Shown: one piece after another, positions 42,620 through 52,600 of the stretch
Layout of the letters: each line of letters opens with the position of its first letter
Numbering within the stretch: position 1 is the first letter of the stretch
Source: a virus
DNA: 64,000 bases
IMG/VR virus record: IMGVR_UViG_3300032214_000528
Coordinates: 62,001-126,000 of that record
Strand: one strand, 5' to 3'
The notes under the pieces: generated by a model
Databases searched by the model: none
Seen by the model: only the letters and a program-made list of their open reading frames with translations
What the model was told of the DNA's origin: nothing
Program-made: the position numbers and the translations under genes

Positions 42620-44707
42620 ATGGACCAAATCAAAGACATGATGGACCAGTTAGCAGATCTCGATAGCGATCAAGTTACCGACCTGCAAAACTCAATCATC
42701 AAGGAATTTGAGTCCGTTGAGAAAGAAGATCCAACTCCCCAGACAGTTGATGCAATGTCGTCATTAGCCGACATGCTTGACACCGTTCGCGGTGAATTCA
42801 AGCGACGTGAGGCAGCAGCACAGGAGCTCGCACAACGAGCAGCCGAGGCAGCTTCTCGTGTACATGGCAATGACGGTGAAAAGGATATGGAATCCGATTC
42901 CGAGAAGAAGGAAGAAATGCCAGCAGAAACTGAAGCAATGGCAGAAATGCCAGTTGAAGAAGAGAAGCCAGCAGATATGCCTTCAGAGGAAGTTCCCGCA
43001 GCCGAAGCTCCTGTAGCAGAAGAAATGCCAGCAGAAGAAGAAGCACCATCAGAAGCGATGGACGAGGAAAAGAAAAAGGAAGAGGAAAAAATGTCTGAAG
43101 CGTCAACCGAAGCGGATAAGACCGCAGAGTTCTCAACAGAATCAAATCTTACCGAAGCTGCAGCCGTAGCTGAGGATGCTGTTGTTGCAGATGGCTCAGA
43201 GCCAGAAGCAGTAGCAGAAGCAGAAGTTGTTGCAGATGCAGCAGCAGAAGCAGCTCCAGTATCAGAAGCAGTAGAAGCAGAAGCAGTTGTCGCAGATGAA
43301 GCAGTAGCTTCTGATGTTGCAGATGCAGCAGCTGACGTTGCTGATGGTGCTGAAGCATCAGTAGTAACCCCAGAAGAAATCCCAACAGAGTCAATGACTC
43401 AAGAAAGTATGGAGGCACCCGTGACTGCAAGCGCAGATAACCTCAACATTGAGGTCCCGGCTGATCGTCGTCCTATCACAGAGACTTCTGCCGCAGCTGT
43501 GGCAATCACAGCGGGCGCAGACATTCCTGGATATACGGCTGGAAGCTCAATGGACTCAATGTCCGATGTATCAGTAGCGATGGAAAAGCGTCTACACGCT
43601 CTTCGTCGTGTTAATGGTGGAGATGGAGAGCAGCACATTGTTGCATCTATCACTACACAATACCCAGAAGGCCGCACTCTTACACAAGATGCAGAGTCAA
43701 ACTGGGCAAAGGTTCAGGCTGTAACTGGTCCAGAAGCACTTGTTGCTTCAGGTGGCCACTCAGCACCATTCGAAGTTAAGTACGACATTTTTGGACTTGG
43801 CACAACTGCTCGTCCACTTCGTGACGCACTTCCTCGATTCCAAGCAGACCGTGGCGGTATCCGCTTCGTAACTCCACCAGTACTTAGCTCATACGCTAAC
43901 GCTGTTGGCGTCTGGACTGCAGCAAACGATTCAGCAGAAACACCAAGCCCATCTTCAAAGTTGAGCCTAACTGTTTCAGCAGCTTCAGAGCTAACAGTCG
44001 CAACAGATGCAGTTACATTGCAACTACAGTTCGGTAACTTGATGTCTCGTGCATACCCAGAATTGATCGCTCGCCACAATGAGCTTGGTCTAATTCAGCA
44101 TGCTCGTGAAGCAGAAGGCCAAATCCTTACACGTTTGACAGCTTTGTCAACTGCTGTAACTTCAACATCTCTAATCGGTGTAGCTCGTGACTTCCTTGTA
44201 ACACTTGGTCGTGCAGCAGCTAACTACCGTGGACGTCACCGTCTAGAGGCAGATGCACCACTTCGTGTTATTGCTCCAGCATGGATCAAGGACGCAATGG
44301 TTGCAGATCTTGCTCTCGCAATGCCTGGCGACAACACACTCAATGCAGTGGCAGAGATTGATGGCTTCATCGCTTCACGCAACATCAACATCACATACCA
44401 CCTCGATGATTTCACAGACGCTCAGGGTGCATCAGCACTTAACGAGTTTGCTGATACATTCGTTTGGTACATGTTCGCTGAAGGAACATTCTTGTTCCTA
44501 GATGGCGGTACATTGGATCTTGGTGTTATCCGTGACTCAACCCTCGTTGGTACAAACGACTACAAGATGTTCGTTGAAACCTTCGAAGGTGTTGCAAAGA
44601 TTGGCGTTGAGTCTCTCAAGGTCACATCAACCATCTCAGTGAACGGTGTAGCAGCAGCTCTCCGTGACACAACAGGTGCTGCAACAGCTGCGGCTATCGA
44701 GTACTAA
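42620..44707 (+). CDS. Major capsid protein precursor (hexamer type)
   Basis: 695 residues. Residues 1-~265 are an acidic Ala/Glu/Val-rich delta domain acting as a built-in scaffold. APVTASADN (about 266-274) marks a candidate maturation cleavage. The remaining ~425 residues have the HK97 capsid look: VKYDIFGLGTTARPLRDALP, FVTPPVLSSYA, LRVIAPAWIKDAMVADLAL, and an axial-domain WYMFAEGTFLFLDGG. It forms the shell. Strong ribosome site and own leader point to high expression. Confidence 0.92.
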   Translation: MDQIKDMMDQLADLDSDQVTDLQNSIIKEFESVEKEDPTPQTVDAMSSLADMLDTVRGEFKRREAAAQELAQRAAEAASRVHGNDGEKDMESDSEKKEEMPAETEAMAEMPVEEEKPADMPSEEVPAAEAPVAEEMPAEEEAPSEAMDEEKKKEEEKMSEASTEADKTAEFSTESNLTEAAAVAEDAVVADGSEPEAVAEAEVVADAAAEAAPVSEAVEAEAVVADEAVASDVADAAADVADGAEASVVTPEEIPTESMTQESMEAPVTASADNLNIEVPADRRPITETSAAAVAITAGADIPGYTAGSSMDSMSDVSVAMEKRLHALRRVNGGDGEQHIVASITTQYPEGRTLTQDAESNWAKVQAVTGPEALVASGGHSAPFEVKYDIFGLGTTARPLRDALPRFQADRGGIRFVTPPVLSSYANAVGVWTAANDSAETPSPSSKLSLTVSAASELTVATDAVTLQLQFGNLMSRAYPELIARHNELGLIQHAREAEGQILTRLTALSTAVTSTSLIGVARDFLVTLGRAAANYRGRHRLEADAPLRVIAPAWIKDAMVADLALAMPGDNTLNAVAEIDGFIASRNINITYHLDDFTDAQGASALNEFADTFVWYMFAEGTFLFLDGGTLDLGVIRDSTLVGTNDYKMFVETFEGVAKIGVESLKVTSTISVNGVAAALRDTTGAATAAAIEY

Positions 44708-44777
44708 ACCGTACACGAATAACCCTTAGTAGTTAATTACCCGAGTCGACACTCAGAAGAAAGAAGGAAAATCAAAA

Positions 44778-45659
44778 ATGGCGTTTAGAGGAATTTATCC
44801 AGCACCAGATTTGACCCCTGCCCCTTGTGGCCTTCTGAGTGTCGCTCGTGTAATGTCACACGGTGGCGCAGACTACGATGAGCGCTGGGTTCGTGGCTTT
44901 AGCTATGAATTCGACTCTCAGCCAGAAGTTGAAATTTTTACAGTAAATGATGCAACAGTTACTGGTGGAACAGTTGGAACTTCAACACTTCCTCAGTTCA
45001 AGGAATATGATCCTTTCTTTATCCAAGTAACAGACACTCGCTCAGCGTTTGGTTTGACTGGAGAAGATCGCTATAAAGTTGCACTTACTCAACTAGATGT
45101 AGTAACACAGAAGGCAGTGGAGCTTGAGCTATGGGAAGGCGTAGCATCACTAGCCGAAACTAATGGGAATGATTTTTTAAGAAAAGCAGCAGCAGCAACC
45201 GTTGTAAATAGCGGTGCTCTAGCTCCAGCAACAGCTTTAATGCTGTTAGAACAAGCGATTTCTAGTTCACCTGCAGGTATTAATGGAGTCATCCATATGA
45301 CTCGTGATGTTGCATCGATCCTTGGATCACGCCTCATCTACTCACCAGCAGATGGCGGAAAAACAGGCAAGGCTATGACTCGTTTAGGTACAGAGGTAGT
45401 TATTGGTTCTGGTTACACAGGTGCGGGTCGTATTGACGACTCAAACACCACAGCGTCTGCTTCAAACAAGTGGATGTTTGCAACTGGACCTATTGACGTA
45501 CATCTAAGCAAGCCTGAAGTTGTAAACGAAAACCTTGGACAAGGCTTCACAGTAAGTACGAATACCAATGACTTAACCGTCAAAGCCGTTCGTGCAGCTG
45601 CGGTATACTTTGATCCATCGATTCATTACACAGTACGACTAGCACTACCAACCACCTAA
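44778..45659 (+). CDS. Second capsid protein (probable pentamer type)
   Basis: 293 residues. MAFRGIYPAPDLTPAPCGLL, then a VEIFTVNDA segment, HMTRDVASILGSRL and AVYFDPSIHYTVRL at the C-terminus. The arrangement and the YFDP-terminal motif match the capsid 'pentamer' protein found after the hexamer capsid gene in some actinophages (from memory). No delta domain or cleavage peptide is seen. A decoration or neck protein is the main alternative. Confidence 0.72.
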   Translation: MAFRGIYPAPDLTPAPCGLLSVARVMSHGGADYDERWVRGFSYEFDSQPEVEIFTVNDATVTGGTVGTSTLPQFKEYDPFFIQVTDTRSAFGLTGEDRYKVALTQLDVVTQKAVELELWEGVASLAETNGNDFLRKAAAATVVNSGALAPATALMLLEQAISSSPAGINGVIHMTRDVASILGSRLIYSPADGGKTGKAMTRLGTEVVIGSGYTGAGRIDDSNTTASASNKWMFATGPIDVHLSKPEVVNENLGQGFTVSTNTNDLTVKAVRAAAVYFDPSIHYTVRLALPTT

Positions 45660-45687
45660 GCAAAAACAATAGAAGGAGAACACTGGA

Positions 45688-46734
45688 ATGGCCACTCAAG
45701 AATACGCGGCTAGCGTCCAAGGTGTGTCGATCCGAGTCACCAGACTGGACGCCGCTGGCAATCTGCTCAATGGAGCAGGAGACAGCTACACAACCTCGGC
45801 GTTCCTCCGCACATCTTTTACACCCGAATATGAAGAGGGTGACGAAATTGTAGAGAAGTCAGCTGACGGCACTGTATGTGTATCATACAAAGCCCCTGAC
45901 ACTCTTAAGCGCATCACAATGGAACTCGCAATTTGCGAACCAGATACAGAACTTTCACAGCTAATCTCAGGCGGTTTGTTGCTTCGTAAGAACTTCGGTT
46001 CTTTCGCATCACCAAACAACAAGTCTGTCGGTTGGGCTGCACCATCTGTTGGCGATGACCCAACAGGTAACGGCGTGGCACTAGAAGTTTGGTCATTTGC
46101 TGTTGCAGACGGACGTCGTGCAGCAACAAACCCTTACTTCCATTGGGTATTCCCATATGTCAAGCTACGTCAATCAGGTGACCGTGTAATTGAAAACGGT
46201 ATGCTTGCAACAACATTCGAAGGTTACGGCCTTGGAAACGTTGCATTTGGTTCAGGTCTAGACGGCCGCTGGGAGTTCCCAGTAGCATCTGAGCGTTCAT
46301 ACTCATATGCTCGTGCTTCATGGGCTCCAACAGGTCTTAAGGGCTTCTACCGCTGGTTTGATGAAGCAACTAACACAATCTCAAACAAGTCCCTTACATC
46401 AGATGTTGCTACTTTGACAACAGGAACCGCACACGGTTTCCTCGCTGGTCAGAGCGTGACTGTAGCTGGCGTGGATAGCACCTTCAACGGTACTTACACA
46501 ATCACTGCAGTTCCAACACCAACAACATTCCGTTTTGCAAAGACCGCTACAGATGTTACATCTACAGCAGTCTCACCAACAGGCACAGTACTTCGTAACC
46601 GTGGATATCTATCGGTTTCAGACTTTGCTTCACAAGGATCAACTTCAACCTACAACGTACCTGGTAACTCAGACTACAATGCAGACAATGCAATTGACTT
46701 CATTATTGCATCAACTGAGGATCCATCAGCGTAA
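45688..46734 (+). CDS. Major tail tube protein
   Basis: 348 residues. A beta-rich N-terminal tube domain (VSIRVTRLDAAGNLLNG, FLRTSFTPEYEEGDEIVEK) is followed by KLRQSGDRVIENGML and a C-terminal insertion of one E1-FCCH-like repeat (ATLTTGTAHGFLAGQSVTVA ... FNGTYTI ... TTFRFA). It ends in a terminator. The order after the capsid, and the repeat shared with tail-tip proteins, support tail-tube identity. Confidence 0.85.
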   Translation: MATQEYAASVQGVSIRVTRLDAAGNLLNGAGDSYTTSAFLRTSFTPEYEEGDEIVEKSADGTVCVSYKAPDTLKRITMELAICEPDTELSQLISGGLLLRKNFGSFASPNNKSVGWAAPSVGDDPTGNGVALEVWSFAVADGRRAATNPYFHWVFPYVKLRQSGDRVIENGMLATTFEGYGLGNVAFGSGLDGRWEFPVASERSYSYARASWAPTGLKGFYRWFDEATNTISNKSLTSDVATLTTGTAHGFLAGQSVTVAGVDSTFNGTYTITAVPTPTTFRFAKTATDVTSTAVSPTGTVLRNRGYLSVSDFASQGSTSTYNVPGNSDYNADNAIDFIIASTEDPSA

Positions 46735-46747
46735 TTAGATAAGAGAA

Positions 46748-46799
46748 GGCGGGCAGCGTACCGATGGTATATACCGTTGACACGTTGCCCGCCTTTTTT
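46748..46799 (+). terminator. Intrinsic terminator after tail-tube gene
   Basis: GGCGGGCAGCGT pairs with ACGTTGCCCGCC, with a GGTATATACC palindrome in the loop, then TTTTTT. Confidence 0.88.
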
Positions 46800-46819
46800 A
46801 TTAGAGACGGGAAGAGTTT

Positions 46820-47953
46820 ATGAGTAACTTATGGGTAACCCCAGAAGAACTTGGCGCATATGGGGATTCTGACTATGCCTATGATGCCGTAAAGACTGCT
46901 TCTTATCTTTTATGGGGAATGTCAGGTCGTAAATTTTCAGGGATAACAACTGTTACAGAGCGTTATGTATCTTCTTTTGACCCGTATTTAAGAACATCTG
47001 GTACAGATTTTAATTATTCTCCAGTACTTGTTGATGGAAACGTAGAAAATGTTCCATATGCAGGATTTGGATATGATAAAGATTATCAAGGAGACGGAAC
47101 AACCTCTTCATCTCGCCTAAGGCTACGTGGCCGCAAGGTTGTAAAAATACATACCGTTAGAAATTTAGACGGAGATATTATTGATCCAAGTAAGTACTAT
47201 CTTGCAGATCATTCAACTCTTATTGGAGTTTCAGGAGCTAATTGGTTCTCATCTCGTGTTGAGGTTACATACACCTATGGAAGCCCTCCACCAACTGCTG
47301 GAAGGGCTGCTGCTCGTGTTTTAGCTACCGAGTTAGTTAAACTATATGAGGGTGATGATACATGCGCCCTACCGCAACGTGTGACTTCTATTTCTCGTCA
47401 AGGTGTCTCGTACACTCTTCTTGACAGCCAAGATTTTATTGATGAACTTCGTACTGGCATCTATGCCATTGATCTATTTCTTAAGACAGCTAACCCAGAT
47501 AAGGCTCGTGCTCGCTCCCGTGTCTTTTCCCCAGATATTCCTCGTGCTCGCCGTATCACTGGCGCATCACCTCTTTATCCTCTTAGTGCAAACGATCTTT
47601 ATGTTGGCGCAGATGGAACATCTAACATTTATTATTTCTCAGAGATTGCCGCTGACTTCTTAGATGGAGATAGCGCATGGACAATTCTTACAGAGGTTTC
47701 AGATATCAATAACAATACAACTACTGAAATCCCTAACGCTGCTGTCATTGATCGTGTAGAAAACACTATTAGAATAAGCGCTACTTACTCTCAAATTAAT
47801 AGCATTGTTGGTCCTCGTGATCCAGGAGTGTTAGATCTCTATGCAGTGCGCCCAAGTCTTGCAAATCCAGCAGTAAACGAAGTTGTTCACCTTGTCTCCA
47901 GCAATGTAATCATTCAGCTGGGGGAAAGAACAATACCGATCTATACTGTATAG
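46820..47953 (+). CDS. Head-tail adaptor protein
   Basis: 377 residues. The N-terminal helical part (MSNLWVTPEELGAYGDSDYAYDAVKTAS) has the gp6/gp15-like connector look. A beta domain and a helical region follow, and the C-terminus reads RTIPIYTV. It lies straight after the terminator. Adaptor/neck assignment rests on position and the N-terminal pattern. Confidence 0.72.
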   Translation: MSNLWVTPEELGAYGDSDYAYDAVKTASYLLWGMSGRKFSGITTVTERYVSSFDPYLRTSGTDFNYSPVLVDGNVENVPYAGFGYDKDYQGDGTTSSSRLRLRGRKVVKIHTVRNLDGDIIDPSKYYLADHSTLIGVSGANWFSSRVEVTYTYGSPPPTAGRAAARVLATELVKLYEGDDTCALPQRVTSISRQGVSYTLLDSQDFIDELRTGIYAIDLFLKTANPDKARARSRVFSPDIPRARRITGASPLYPLSANDLYVGADGTSNIYYFSEIAADFLDGDSAWTILTEVSDINNNTTTEIPNAAVIDRVENTIRISATYSQINSIVGPRDPGVLDLYAVRPSLANPAVNEVVHLVSSNVIIQLGERTIPIYTV

Positions 47954-47980
47954 CACTACAAACTAAAGACAAGAGGACAT

Positions 47981-48490
47981 ATGCCTACACCTATTAATAC
48001 AGCAACTGTAGATGACGCAGCTAAAAATTTGGCTGCCCTTATGCAGGGAGTCCTTGACTCGGTAATCAGTACATATGCATCATATACGATGCCACTTCCA
48101 GGTCGCAGATATTGGACACTCGGAAACCCTTCTGTGGATTGTGAGCAAGTTGTAGTTTCAATGCTACAAATGTATATCGGATCTCCTGGAGATGAAGCAA
48201 CAGAGCCACGACGCTGCAACGATCCACGCAGTGCAACTCTTCTTGTTTCTGTATCTAGAGAAGTTCCTACAGTTTCTATGAACGGTAAAGCTCCAGCAGC
48301 AGACGACATTCAAGCTTTTTCAGAAATATCTGCATATGATGCATGGATTCTTCTTGATAGCTCTAGGGCCTTAGACCAGTGGTCAACAGGTGGCTCTTTT
48401 GGTATGGGTGTTATTGCAACTGTTGAGACAGGTGCTCCTGAAGGTGGTTTTCAAACAGTTACGATGACACTAACTGTAGCGGTCCCATAA
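47981..48490 (+). CDS. Head-tail connector (probable tail terminator)
   Basis: 169 residues, ribosome site GAGGACAT. Contains a PRRYWT-type stretch and EQVVVSMLQMYIG, with a beta C-terminus (FQTVTMTLTVAVP). Position between the adaptor and the gp10-like gene fits a neck or tail-terminator protein. Exact role uncertain. Confidence 0.6.
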   Translation: MPTPINTATVDDAAKNLAALMQGVLDSVISTYASYTMPLPGRRYWTLGNPSVDCEQVVVSMLQMYIGSPGDEATEPRRCNDPRSATLLVSVSREVPTVSMNGKAPAADDIQAFSEISAYDAWILLDSSRALDQWSTGGSFGMGVIATVETGAPEGGFQTVTMTLTVAVP

Positions 48491-48873
48491 TGGCAAAGGT
48501 TATTTATTATCCTGGAGCTTTAGATAGACTGCTCAATCAGGAAGGTGGCCCAGTCGGGCAATACCTAAAACGTAAGGGAAATGAAATTCTTATATCTGCT
48601 CGTGCTCGAGTAGGTGTAAGGACAGGTGCATTAAGGGCATCTCTACATATGAGACATATGAGAGATCCTAGAGGGCAGCAAATCTGGATTGGTTCAGATC
48701 TTAACTATGCATTAGCACATCACGAAGGAACAAAGCCTCATGTAATAACACCTAAAAAAGCAAAAATGCTTAGGTTTGTTTCAAGAGGAACCGTCGTATA
48801 TGCCCATGCGGTTAACCATCCAGGCACTAAAGCAAACAGATATCTAGCTGACGCTCTCAGAGACAAGCTATAA
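48490..48873 (+). CDS. HK97 gp10-like head-tail joining protein
   Basis: 127 residues, GTAATGG overlap start. VRTGALRASLHMRH, then IGSDLNYALAHHEGTKPHVI and PHVITPKKAKMLRF, then AHAVNHPGTKANRYLADAL. These are the hallmark blocks of the HK97 gp10 family of neck proteins. Confidence 0.87.
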   Translation: MAKVIYYPGALDRLLNQEGGPVGQYLKRKGNEILISARARVGVRTGALRASLHMRHMRDPRGQQIWIGSDLNYALAHHEGTKPHVITPKKAKMLRFVSRGTVVYAHAVNHPGTKANRYLADALRDKL

Positions 48874-48928
48874 TTAACTAACAATAAACTGTGAAAATAG
48901 TTTATAAACGACAGAATAGGAATAATAG

Positions 48929-49279
48929 ATGACAACACGATTTAAGGATTTTGGAAGTGGTGGAGAGGTTAATTTAGCTCCACTGTCTTTTAAACTTCAC
49001 GGAGAAGAGTTTCATTGCAAGCCTAGTCTTCAAGGAAAAGCCTTGCTAGATATGGTTGCTAATGCAAAAAGTGGAGAAGCAGAGGATGTTTCTCACACTA
49101 TTACAAGCTTTTTTTCTAAAGCTATGATTCAAGAAAGCTACGACAGATTTCTTGTACTACTAGATTCTCCAGATAAAATTGTAACTATTGAATCTCTTGG
49201 AGAGATCACTGGTTGGCTAGTGGAGGAGTATTCAGGCCGCCCTACGTCGGGGCCAGAGCAATCTCTGAGTGGGCAGTAG
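48929..49279 (+). CDS. Tail assembly chaperone (gpG-like)
   Basis: 116 residues. Location directly before the tape measure and the acid/helical composition match gpG-type tail assembly chaperones. It ends at a TAG at 49277-49279. A second frame continues past this stop (next entry). A GGGG run at 49249-49252 (TCG GGG CCA in frame) is the candidate slip site for a -1 shift. Confidence 0.85.
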   Translation: MTTRFKDFGSGGEVNLAPLSFKLHGEEFHCKPSLQGKALLDMVANAKSGEAEDVSHTITSFFSKAMIQESYDRFLVLLDSPDKIVTIESLGEITGWLVEEYSGRPTSGPEQSLSGQ

Positions 49280-49659
49280 AACTCTGGCCGTATGTAAATG
49301 GAAAAGCTATAGTGAGCGGACTCCGATTGTCTGAGTTAGAAATGTCTGACATGTTAGATGTTATGCATTTTTATATGGAAGAAGATTTTTCTCAATCATC
49401 TTCCGCTGAGCAGAGTGAGGCCAAAGATAAGGCTAGAGAGTTAATCTATAAATCTCTCTATAACCGAACCTACACTTTTGGCAGATCAAGCAAGGACTAT
49501 AAAACAGCTAACTCAAGTGGAGAATTCTACGATGATGAAGAAATAGTCCCAGTAGATCCTTTAAAGGAGCCTACAAAGTCCTATGTTCCCGCAACGGACT
49601 TTAACCCAGAATCATCAAAACCCTTTGGTGATTTACTAGATGCCCCTATCGGGCACTAA
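49213..49659 (+). CDS. Tail assembly chaperone frameshift extension (gpT-like)
   Basis: The -1 frame is open from before 49213 to the stop at 49659. It lacks a convincing own start and ribosome site. A shift in the 49249-49252 G-run would join it to the 48929 protein. Extension content: AISEWAVELWPYVNGKA, LSELEMSDMLDVMHFYMEED, then an acidic linker. The gpG/gpGT arrangement is conserved in siphoviruses. Confidence 0.75.
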   Translation: MASGGVFRPPYVGARAISEWAVELWPYVNGKAIVSGLRLSELEMSDMLDVMHFYMEEDFSQSSSAEQSEAKDKARELIYKSLYNRTYTFGRSSKDYKTANSSGEFYDDEEIVPVDPLKEPTKSYVPATDFNPESSKPFGDLLDAPIGH

Positions 49660-49689
49660 GTTTATTAGAAGCATTGGAGGTGATGGCGC

Positions 49690-52600
49690 ATGGCATTAGT
49701 TGGTGAAGCACACATACTTGTTAAAGCCATCACCACTGGTGTTCAAGATGATATTGATAAAGCATTTGGTGGAGCTGACTCTGCTGGCGATAAAGCTGGT
49801 AATAAAGCTGGAAAAGCTTTTTCTAGAGGATTCCAGAACAATACTGATGGAATGGTTATTTTTAGAAAATTCTATACTAACAAGGAAATAGGAGTATTTA
49901 AAAAAGCAAGACAAGATTTCTTAGATCTTGCAGCAAAAGGATATTTATTAGGAGCTGCCTTTACAGCGGCAGGTGGTGCAATTGGAGCATTGATTGGTGG
50001 TTTAGGTGTTCTAGCTGTGACAGTGGGGGCTGCTCTAGCTCCTGCCCTACTTGGGTTACTAGGGATTTTAGGTTCAGTTATAGTTGCTGCAGGAGTTCTT
50101 AAGGCTGTATTTGGTGGAGTTGGGGATGCATTAAAGGCTCAAAGTAAAGCAACTGAAGGAGCGGCAGAAAGAGAAAAAGCTCTTGCTCGTGCTACTAGAG
50201 ACTTAGAAGATGCAAAATATAATTATAACGAAACCGTAAAACAAACTCAAAAAGCAACAAAAGATGCTGCAGATGCAATAACAGATGCTGCAGATGCCGA
50301 AGTAGATGCAAGAAGAGCAGTTGAAAGCGCCGAGCGTTCGTATCAAGACTCGGTTGATGCAACTGCTGAAGCTCTTGATGATGTCACTAAAGCTCGTGAA
50401 GATGCTAAAGAAGCAATCCAGCAACTTCGCTTTGAGCTTGAAGGCGGGGTCATCTCAGAAAAAAAAGCACGCCTTGAGTTTGAAAAAGCTCGTGAGTCTT
50501 TACAGCGTGTTCAAGACCTTCCACCAAACTCTCGTGCTCGCCGTGAGGCTGAGCTTGCTTTTGCTGAAGCAGATCTTAATCTTCGTCGCGCTATTGATAA
50601 AAATGGCGATCTACGAAAGAAAACCGCTCAAGCAAATAAAGAAGGCATTGACGGAAACAAAAACGTTATTAATGCTGAAAAATCTTTACTAAAAGCTCGT
50701 CAAAATCAAAATGACGCTGAGGTAGCTGCATTCAAAGCAACAAAAGACCTAACAAAGGCAACTGAGGCGCTTAATGCTGCAAAAGAATATGCAAAAGCAA
50801 ACGGGGAGTTAGAAAAAAAGAATTTAAGAGCTCTTGAACTTGCTAATAGAGCTGTAACAGATGCTATAGCGGCACAAAAAGAAGCTATGAAGTCTGGTGG
50901 ACTTAGCGAGTACGAGAAAGCAATGGCTAAGCTCTCTCCAGAGGCTCAAAAATTTGTTGAAGCAATGAAGCCTATAAAAGCAGAACTAAAAGAGCTTAAG
51001 AAAGAAATGCAAGACGAGTTCTTCGTAGGGTTTACAGAGGCTGTAACTGGACTTGCTGAGGTCTATATACCTCTCCTAAGAACTCCTTTAAAGAACATAG
51101 CTGGAGAATTAGGTGATGTAGCTAAAAGATTTAAAGATGCTTTTGTCACTCCTGAAAAACAAGCAGAGATAAAAAAGATATTTGATGACATGGCTCCTAT
51201 TATTAGGAATCTTGGGGATGCTTTTATTGCCTTTGCTTCAGCGATGACAACACTTCAAGCTGCATTTTCTCCATATGTAGTGGAGTTTTCAGAGTTTGCT
51301 AAAAAGAAAGCAGAAGCTTTTAAAAACTCTGTAGAAGAGAAAAAGAAATCAGGAGAGCTAAACGAAACTTTTGAAAAAGGAACGGGGGTTCTTAGAGACC
51401 TTTCTGCTGCTTTTGGAAACACCTTCTCTACTATTGGAAATCTTCTAGATGCAGCAACTGGTCCAGGATCTGGAGGTCAGCTATTCCTAGATTACTTAAA
51501 GGAGACTACCGCAGGGTGGGAAGCATTTACTGCTGGCGGAGATGAGAATGCTCCTCTAAAACAACTTCTTCTCGATATAGCCACAAACGCTACTAAATTA
51601 CTAGATGTAATAGGTCTACTAATTGTAGAGCTAGTAAAGGTAGCGGCAAGTGAGGGCTTTGGGAAGTTCATGGACAAGCTTAAAGAAGCCATACCTATCA
51701 TTGGTGATGTTGCTCAGAATATTACAGAAGCTTTACCTGCCTTTGGTGATTTTATTATCTCTCTTGCAAAATTCTTAAAGCTTGTTGTGGACGCTGCCCC
51801 AATCCAGCTCTTCTTTAACATTCTCAAGGGTGCGTTGGATGCTCTTGTATTTGTTCTCAATAACCCTATTGGTAAAGCATTCCTAGCCTTCTCTGGTCTC
51901 CTGCTTGCTGCCTCTGTTGGTTTCAATAAAGTTGCTAAAGGTGTTATTTTCTATAAAAACTCTGTAATGGGGTCTATTGCCACCATTAAAAGTTTTGGTG
52001 CAAAAATCGCAGCAAGTACCGTATTTGTTAAAGCAAAATCAATAGCTATAAGAGTATTAAATGGAGTTATAAAAGCTGCTGCAGTGGTCTTTAGAGTTCT
52101 TAACACTGTTCTACTTGCTAACCCAATAGGTTTGATCATAACCCTCATTGCTCTCTTTATTGGAGGATTAGTTCTTCTCTATAAAAACAGCGATAAAGCT
52201 AGAGAAATAATTGATGCTGCATTTAAGAAGATTAAAGAAGTAATTCAAGTTGTTTGGAATTGGATTAAGGAAAACTGGCCTCTCCTCCTAGCTATCCTCA
52301 CTGGTCCTATTGGCCTAGCAGTCCTTGCTATTGTTAAAAACTGGGATGAGATAGTTGCATTTGTAAGAGCAATACCAGGAAGAATTGCAGAAATTGCTAG
52401 CCGAATGTGGACAGCAGTTACTGATCGCTTCTCAGAAATGTGGCAAGGTCTTCAAAAGCGATGGGATGATCTTGTCACATGGGTAACTGCAATCCCTGGG
52501 CGTATAAGAACTGCTGCGTCAGCTATTTGGTCATGGATTGGTGATCGTTTCTCTGACATGCGTACTGATATTGAAAGTAGATGGACTGCTCTTGTTACTT

